Positions 6,956 to 11,553 of a stretch of DNA of 14,258 nt are shown piece after piece (position 1 is the stretch's first letter; every line of letters begins with the position of its first letter). Below the pieces are notes generated by a model. The model was not told where the DNA came from, did no database searches, and saw only the letters and a list, made by a program, of their open reading frames with translations. This DNA comes from Methanosarcinaceae archaeon. Lineage in GTDB: Archaea > Halobacteriota > Methanosarcinia > Methanosarcinales > Methanosarcinaceae. The DNA lies in the NCBI GenBank assembly GCA_028690255.1, contig JAQVBP010000026.1, positions 11,311-25,568 on the forward strand, in the 5' to 3' direction. The translations under genes and the position numbers were made by a program.

Positions 6956-8758
6956 TCAGGCAGTACTTTTCCTGACCTTAACAAAAGTATCCTGGTTGTA
7001 AATCCCGTAAAGAGGGTCTGCATACCAGCCTTCAAACTCCCTGTTAAAGGGCGTTACAACCCTGTTCCAGTAAAGGGGAATGGCAGGCAGGTTTTCCGCG
7101 TAGTAGGTCTGAAGCTCGTGCGCAGAGCTTTCAAGTTCGGCCGGGTCCGTGGTTGCCAGGAGCTCATCGCAGAGTTGCAGGAAGGCGGGGTCATCCAGGT
7201 TGTGCAGGACGCCCTGCCCGCTTCTTCTTGAGTCGAAGTAGCCGCTGCCCCAGCTTGCATGCATGAGCATGCCCCAGGGAGTCGAACGGGTCACGGTAAG
7301 GTCGTACTGGTAATCATCCTTGAGCGTAAACCAGGTATCCCTGTCAACGTTTTTTACGTCGATTCCAAGCCCTATTCCTTCAATGTATTCCGAGAGGAGC
7401 TCGGCTGTCCTGGCGTAGTCCTGCCTTACCAGGAGCGTTAACCGGATGTCTTCCCCGGCTTTATTTTCAAGGATTCCGTTTTTGTCCCTGTCTTCATACC
7501 CTGCCTTTTGCAGCAACTCTTTTGCCAGGGCCGGGTTGTATTCGAGTTTTTCAGTTTCTTTGAAATATTCCATTGAAGGGGGGACAAAGCCGCGGTTTGG
7601 GACCTCTCCGTATCCGAGAGCCTCAAGGGCTGCAAGTTCTTCGTAGTCTATGGCATAGGAAAGGGCTTCTCTGAAAGCCCGGTCCGAGAGGGGGGCTTCT
7701 TTGAGGTTAAGGCCAAGGAAGATTAGTCCGACGTTGGTTTTTTCCAGGAAATCAAATTTGCCGGTCTTTTTTAGCTGCTCTATATTGGGATAGGGGTAGG
7801 AGGACGCGTATTTGTAATAGGTATCAGCGTCCCCGTTTTCCAGAGCAAGGGTTGCGACGTCGATGTTTGAGTAAAAGTGAATTTCCACGCTTTCAAAAGC
7901 CGGGGCCTGGCCTTTCCAGTAGGGGTTTCTCTCGAAAACCAGTTTCCCGGCCGTAAGGTCTATCTGTTTCAGGAAATAAGGCCCGCAGCCCACATAGGGC
8001 CCTTCGTTTACGTATTCCTGCGGGTTTTCGATCTTTTCCCAGACATGGGAGGGCAGGATGTTGTAGGTTGCGAATTCCAGATTGATCCGGGTGTAGGGTT
8101 TGTTGAATTTGAAGGTCACGGAATTGTCGGCTTCCGAAACGGCCGAGCTTTCCAGTGTGTCGTTGATCCAGCGGGCCGAGGGAGTCTTTTCTCCGTAGTA
8201 GCAAATTGTAAATTCCGCATCTTTAGGGCTGACCTTTTTCCCGTCGCTCCAGTACAGGCCCTCTTTGAGGTAGAAGGTCCATCTGGTGTTGTTTTCGGAG
8301 ACCTCGTACCTGTCTACGAGCTGCCCGACAAGTTTCCCGGTTTCGTCCATTTTCATAAGAGGCGGATTTGAGAGGTGGGCAAAAATCCCCAGGGAGTAAT
8401 CCCCGATCAAGGAGGCTGATTTGACCACGTTCGGGGTCGCTATTTTGAGGACTGTGCCCTTTGTCTGTTCAAGCTGCCCGAGGTAAGTCGAGGCTGCTTT
8501 TGAGAGGGTGGCTTCGTCCGGGTGTGGCAGGTCCATCCCGAGGTAGACGGCCTGCATATACGCGAGTATGTTCTCCGAGATTTCGCCTTTTGATTGCAGG
8601 CCTTCGGTTTGTGTTCCGGCCTGAGTTCCGGCCTGAGTTCCGGCTAAAGCTCCATTTTCGGAGTTTTCTGCCGCTACGGCTGCCGTTATTCCCGGGGTGC
8701 AGGCCAGGAACAGGAGGAGTAAGGTACATATCAGGGTCTTTTTTATGCCTTGTTGCAT
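6956..8758 (-). CDS. Substrate-binding protein 1, SBP_bac_5 family (peptide/nickel type)
   Basis: This 600-residue exported solute-binding protein is a paralogue of the next gene. Residues 8-29 are a signal peptide, with a likely cut after A-V-A-A (about 30). C20 in FLAC is a poor lipobox candidate. A short AGTQ repeat linker (38-50) precedes an alpha-helical stretch (58-100) absent from the second protein, and the binding domain starts at VLKIATPN (103). Domain landmarks include RYEVSENNTRWTFYLKEG, GCGPYFLKQID, ERNPYWKG and the C-terminal PAIPLYWNRVVTPFN. ATG 8758 is chosen because GGAGAG lies 6 bases upstream. A longer open frame reaches 8818 but overlaps the upstream gene. Two binding proteins for one permease pair suggest two ligands, two affinities or a relay. 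Confidence 0.93.
   Translation of the reverse strand: MQQGIKKTLICTLLLLFLACTPGITAAVAAENSENGALAGTQAGTQAGTQTEGLQSKGEISENILAYMQAVYLGMDLPHPDEATLSKAASTYLGQLEQTKGTVLKIATPNVVKSASLIGDYSLGIFAHLSNPPLMKMDETGKLVGQLVDRYEVSENNTRWTFYLKEGLYWSDGKKVSPKDAEFTICYYGEKTPSARWINDTLESSAVSEADNSVTFKFNKPYTRINLEFATYNILPSHVWEKIENPQEYVNEGPYVGCGPYFLKQIDLTAGKLVFERNPYWKGQAPAFESVEIHFYSNIDVATLALENGDADTYYKYASSYPYPNIEQLKKTGKFDFLEKTNVGLIFLGLNLKEAPLSDRAFREALSYAIDYEELAALEALGYGEVPNRGFVPPSMEYFKETEKLEYNPALAKELLQKAGYEDRDKNGILENKAGEDIRLTLLVRQDYARTAELLSEYIEGIGLGIDVKNVDRDTWFTLKDDYQYDLTVTRSTPWGMLMHASWGSGYFDSRRSGQGVLHNLDDPAFLQLCDELLATTDPAELESSAHELQTYYAENLPAIPLYWNRVVTPFNREFEGWYADPLYGIYNQDTFVKVRKSTA
8613..8645. repeat. 12-bp tandem repeat in the linker of binding protein 1
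   Basis: The unit gttccggcctga occurs at 8613 and 8625, with a partial third copy at 8637. It encodes AGTQ on the minus strand. The sequence is unrelated to the repeat in the second binding protein, but it has the same unit length and the same position after the signal segment. Confidence 0.9.
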
Positions 8759-8764
8759 TTTGAG

Positions 8765-8770
8765 CTCTCC
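8765..8770 (-). promoter_or_regulatory. Ribosome-binding site deciding the binding protein 1 start
   Basis: Minus-strand GGAGAG is followed after 6 bases by the ATG at 8758. It sits between the stop codon of the upstream gene (8777-8775) and this ATG. Confidence 0.75.
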
Positions 8771-8774
8771 TTTT

Positions 8775-9344
8775 TCATTTCCTTCTCTTCTTTTCAGCCG
8801 CTGCTGCTGCCAGGCCACCCATCAGCAGGATTTCAATCCCCAGGGGGCTGGTTTCGGGATTCGGGCCTTCCCCGGAGGAACGGGGCTCTGCGGAGTCTGG
8901 TCCGGCTTCGGCGGCTGAGGCACCGGGGTCCACTTTAACCCCGGAGGTTTGAATAGTTCCTTCCGCTCCGTTCAGAAAGTCCTTCCATTTGCCTTCGAAA
9001 GTCCCGGAACCCTCTTCCGGAGCTTTTATTCTGTATACGATTTTCTCGTCATCCAGCACCGAAAACACAAGGTTTTGGCCTGAGGCGTTTACCTGGGCCT
9101 CCCCCGGATAGAGGGTTTCGACATAGGCAAACCCTTCGGGGATGTTTTCCACAATCCCTGCAGCCTCAAGCCCCGAAACCACCAGGATGACATCAAACTC
9201 CTCTCCAGGGCCCGGGTTTTCAGTCGAAAAACTCCTCAGAATCCCGGCCTCTTCCGCAAAAACGGGTTCCGCCAGGGGTATTGTGCAGGTGATTGCGATC
9301 AAAAGAAAAGATAATATCCGTAAGATCGATCTTTTTTGAAACAT
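8775..9344 (-). CDS. Small exported protein with C-terminal membrane anchor or sorting tail
   Basis: This 189-residue protein is not assigned to a named family. It has a signal peptide (1-30, cut after PVFA), then a compact, probably beta-sandwich domain (about 34-140). Its pattern of PGPGEEFDVILVVSGLE, an IPEGFAYVE turn and KIVYRIKAPE resembles the repeats of methanogen surface proteins. A low-complexity Ala/Gly/Pro/Glu linker (140-166) follows. The tail is P-L-G-I-E plus a short hydrophobic stretch (about 169-183) ending in KKRRK, the layout of an archaeosortase-type or simple C-terminal anchor. It is the first gene of the transporter operon, 16 bases before binding protein 1, so it may be an accessory or docking component. 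ATG 9344 is preferred, with GGTG 5 bases upstream; GTG 9350 would add two residues. Confidence 0.85.
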   Translation of the reverse strand: MFQKRSILRILSFLLIAITCTIPLAEPVFAEEAGILRSFSTENPGPGEEFDVILVVSGLEAAGIVENIPEGFAYVETLYPGEAQVNASGQNLVFSVLDDEKIVYRIKAPEEGSGTFEGKWKDFLNGAEGTIQTSGVKVDPGASAAEAGPDSAEPRSSGEGPNPETSPLGIEILLMGGLAAAAAEKKRRK

Positions 9345-9388
9345 TTTCACACCAATTCATCTATTTAAAATATAAAATCAAAATAGTT

Positions 9389-9412
9389 CATACGATTATA
9401 ATTCATTGTATG
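9389..9412. promoter_or_regulatory. Candidate operator CATAC-N14-GTATG
   Basis: A 5-bp inverted repeat with 14-base spacing lies where transcription from the TATA candidate at 9433-9440 would begin. Repression at the start site is plausible. The arms use the same pentamer as the NikR consensus but in the opposite orientation and with different spacing, so NikR should not be assumed. Confidence 0.3.
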
Positions 9413-9432
9413 TGTTAAATTAAATGAGTTTC

Positions 9433-9440
9433 AATATAAA
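9433..9440 (-). promoter_or_regulatory. Candidate TATA box of the transporter operon
   Basis: Minus-strand TTTATATT lies about 90 bases upstream of the first operon ATG and predicts a start near 9410 with a leader of about 65 bases. A second AT-rich box at 9363-9377 would place the start almost on the ATG and is less likely, given the ribosome-binding site there. Confidence 0.4.
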
Positions 9441-9663
9441 GTTATTGATTTTTTAAAAAAGAAACGTTCTTTCATCAAATTTTAACCCTATAGTTTACAG
9501 GTTAACATTAAAATAATATAATTTCAATTGAGGACGTTTTTGAACTAATATCCATAATAAAACAGGTTCAAAATGGTTTACATATATCCAAAAAAAGCAG
9601 AGTTCAGGATTCAAGACAGGGGTTTCTGGTGTATAGAGTCCAAAATTAGAGGACATAAAGCAA

Positions 9664-9731
9664 GGATTAACACAGATAAATACGGATGGCTTCAATCCGT
9701 GCGTATCCGTGTCCATCTGTGGTTCTTTACG
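9664..9731. repeat. Dispersed palindromic repeat, copy B
   Basis: This is the second copy of the 68-base element at 1218-1285, in the same orientation. Outer arms CACAGAT (9671-9677) and ATCTGTG (9715-9721) and inner arms ACGGAT (9682-9687) and ATCCGT (9695-9700) can pair. It overlaps the stop codon of the ATPase gene by three bases and could act as its 3' hairpin. Confidence 0.85.
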
Positions 9732-11151
9732 CCCGAATTCCTTCAAAATCTTCTGGAGTAAAAAGAAAAACCCCTTTTTCTTCAGCAAACATCTCTGCCT
9801 TTTCCGTAAACCCGGCCCTGGAAATTACGGCAAAATATTCTTTTCGATCTTTGTCGTGCCAGTTGACATACTTTGCTTTTTCGATGAGCTGGGCCAGGAC
9901 TTCGGGGCCAATTTTCTGTTTTTGCCATTTGCATTCACAGAAGAGAATTTCCTTCGTGTTTTCGTTCAGGGCCGCAAGGTCGATTTCGTAGGTATTTTTT
10001 CCGGCTTCGCCCTGGAATTTACCCCATTGCCTTCCGATTTTTCCAAAGGTGAAGGGGAGTTTTCCCGCCCTGTTCAGCTCGATCAGGAACTGTCTGGAAA
10101 TCTCCTCAAAGGCCTGGCCTGTGAAGGTATCAAGTTCGGCGTCTATTTTATCAAGCAAACGCCCGGGGTTTCCGATCTCAAGTTCGGAGAGGTTCGGGTA
10201 GACAAAGCGGAACCAGAACCTGAAAAAAGAATCGTTCATCAGGTAGATCCCTTTTCTCGAAGCTTTCTTTTCACAAACCGGCACCTCCTTTTTGACAAGG
10301 TCCAGGTCATTTATCAGGACTTTAAGGTAATAATCAATTGATGTTGCCTTTATTCCCGACTTTTCCGCAATTTCCGACGGCCTTGCTGTTCCTGCGGAAA
10401 TATTTTTCAATATGTTAAAATAGGTGTTACTTTCGGAAATCTCAGTCTTGAGCAGGGTTTCAGGTTCATTGTAGAGCACTCCGGTCCTGGAAAGCAGTTT
10501 TCCGAGGTTTTCCCTGAGTTCGCCGGACTCTATCTCTTCCAGATACTTCGGGGTGCCCCCGTAAATTGCATAAATATATACTCTGTCCTCCACCGAAAGT
10601 TCGGGGAACCAGTCCTCCAGAGCAAAAAACCTGAAAGACTCGAAACCCATCTGCCCCGTCCTCCTCCCGTAGAGCGGGGCCGCATGTTCAAAAATCTCCT
10701 GCATCATGCCAATGGAGGAGCCGGAAACCAGCAGAAAAAGCCCGGACTGCGAAGCGTATCTGTCGATGTTTTTTTGTAAATAAGAAAAGATGCCCTTATT
10801 GATCCTCGCAAACCTCTGGAACTCATCAAATACGACGATAACCCTCTCTTTCAGGGAATACCGGAACAATTTTTCAAAAATTTCATCCCAGGAAGGCGTC
10901 CCGAAAAAGCTTATCCCAAACTTCTCATAAAAACTCCTGGCAACCTCAAGCCGTACATCCGGGTCATTGAGCTCGGGCACGAGTATATAGCAGAAGCCGG
11001 ATTTTCCTTTCAGAAATTCTCCTATGAAGCGGGTCTTTCCAAGTCTGCGTCTTCCGATTATCGATATAAAACGAAAGTCCCCTTTCCCGAATTCCCTTTC
11101 AATATATTCGAGTTCGGTTTTCCTGTTGACAAACCCAGTTTTAATTGTCAC
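9727..11151 (-). CDS. Archaeal AAA-type ATPase with winged helix and DUF234/PD-(D/E)xK-like C-terminus
   Basis: This 474-residue protein belongs to the archaeal ATPase group that pairs a STAND/AAA module with a DUF234-like end. Walker A is GRRRLGKT (33-40), the usual Arg-rich form of this family, and Walker B is VIVVFDE (104-110). GSS at 144-146 may be the sensor region. A winged-helix segment lies at about 255-290 (ARPSEIAEKSGIKATSIDYYL). The C-terminus has EIDLAAL (389-395) and FCECKW (404-409), so D391-x14-E406-C-K408 fits a PD-(D/E)xK nuclease-like fold. The protein is probably cytoplasmic. The real target is unknown, and members are found near mobile and defence genes. The start codon is GTG at 11151, with no ribosome-binding site, so the mRNA may be leaderless. 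It lies divergent to hsdR. Confidence 0.9.
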   Translation of the reverse strand: MTIKTGFVNRKTELEYIEREFGKGDFRFISIIGRRRLGKTRFIGEFLKGKSGFCYILVPELNDPDVRLEVARSFYEKFGISFFGTPSWDEIFEKLFRYSLKERVIVVFDEFQRFARINKGIFSYLQKNIDRYASQSGLFLLVSGSSIGMMQEIFEHAAPLYGRRTGQMGFESFRFFALEDWFPELSVEDRVYIYAIYGGTPKYLEEIESGELRENLGKLLSRTGVLYNEPETLLKTEISESNTYFNILKNISAGTARPSEIAEKSGIKATSIDYYLKVLINDLDLVKKEVPVCEKKASRKGIYLMNDSFFRFWFRFVYPNLSELEIGNPGRLLDKIDAELDTFTGQAFEEISRQFLIELNRAGKLPFTFGKIGRQWGKFQGEAGKNTYEIDLAALNENTKEILFCECKWQKQKIGPEVLAQLIEKAKYVNWHDKDRKEYFAVISRAGFTEKAEMFAEEKGVFLFTPEDFEGIRA

Positions 11152-11172
11152 AACAATAATTGTCTACACAAT
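11144..11172. promoter_or_regulatory. Tandem palindromic operator over the ATPase start codon
   Basis: Two perfect inverted repeats, ATTGT-CACA-ACAAT (11144-11157) and ATTGT-CTAC-ACAAT (11159-11172), sit one base apart with centres 15 bp apart. The first covers the GTG start (11149-11151). Viewed as a direct repeat, the 18-mers at 11143 and 11158 differ only in the spacer. Two adjacent dimer sites here would block initiation, so autoregulation of the ATPase gene is a reasonable reading. Confidence 0.6.
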
Positions 11173-11271
11173 AATACTTAACATTAATGAAGGCCGGAGT
11201 TTGAAGTTGTTTGAGTTGTGTGGCCTGTGAAAAAAGTTGTAGAAGGTAGGAAATAAAACGGCCCTGTATCG

Positions 11272-11361
11272 GGAGGTGAAGCTCTGGATAAAAAGGTCTG
11301 TAAAAGCTCGAAATCTAAAAAAAAGCTGAAACGAAAAGAGTTGTGGATTGGATATATGTAA
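11272..11361 (+). other. Perfect ribosome-binding site followed by a short basic ORF
   Basis: GGAGGTGA (11272-11279) matches the archaeal Shine-Dalgarno perfectly. The only possible start at the right distance is CTG at 11284, opening 25 codons rich in Lys/Arg (DKKVCKSSKSKKKLKRKE, then LWIGYM) and ending in TAA at 11359-11361. CTG is a rare start. This may be a small protein, a decayed gene end, or chance. Confidence 0.25.
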
Positions 11362-11368
11362 TAACAAA

Positions 11369-11378
11369 ATTATAAATT
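11369..11378 (+). promoter_or_regulatory. Candidate TATA box for hsdR
   Basis: AATTATAAAT lies about 180 bases before the hsdR ATG and predicts a start near 11400 with a leader of about 155 bases. Long leaders are common in Methanosarcina. No better box is seen nearer the gene. Confidence 0.35.
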
Positions 11379-11456
11379 GTGGGGTTGAGTATTATTAACA
11401 GGTTACGGAACTTTAGTTCAAGGTAAAGGGCCTGCGAAAACAATATTTTTCTTAAT

Positions 11457-11469
11457 TGTGACTGTCACA
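11457..11469. promoter_or_regulatory. 13-bp palindrome upstream of hsdR
   Basis: TGTGAC-T-GTCACA is perfect around a single central base and lies 85 bases before the hsdR ATG. It could be a regulator site, for example for a controller-type protein, but no such gene is in the window. Confidence 0.35.
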
Positions 11470-11553
11470 CTTTGTGTTTAACGAACGGGTGCCAGCCCCG
11501 GCAGTCCAATCCGGGAAAAAAATAATGAAAAGAACATCAACGGGTACAAACAC

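Larger units (their letters stand above)
9345..9663. other. AT-rich intergenic and leader region of the transporter operon
   Basis: Apart from the promoter candidates listed separately, this stretch holds a perfect TTTTTTAAAAAA palindrome (9449-9460) and no convincing gene on either strand. Strong AT bias and the lack of ribosome-binding sites fit noncoding promoter and spacer DNA. Confidence 0.6.

Noticed and set aside
6956..8758. Lipoprotein anchor at C20 of binding protein 1
   Set aside because: FLAC lacks the usual small residue at -2, and a clear A-x-A signal peptidase site follows about ten residues later, so a standard signal peptide is more likely.
9389..9412. NikR operator
   Set aside because: The E. 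coli-type consensus GTATGA-N16-TCATAC has the half-sites in the opposite order and with different spacing; only the pentamer is shared.
9495..9788. 97-codon minus-strand frame with THGLKPSVFICVNPCF-like peptide
   Set aside because: It is the read-through of the palindromic repeat plus the end of the ATPase gene in another frame, with no ribosome-binding site or recognisable domain.
11164..11367. 67-codon minus-strand frame upstream of the ATPase
   Set aside because: Phe-rich translation of AT-rich intergenic DNA with no ribosome-binding site. It overlaps the putative operator.
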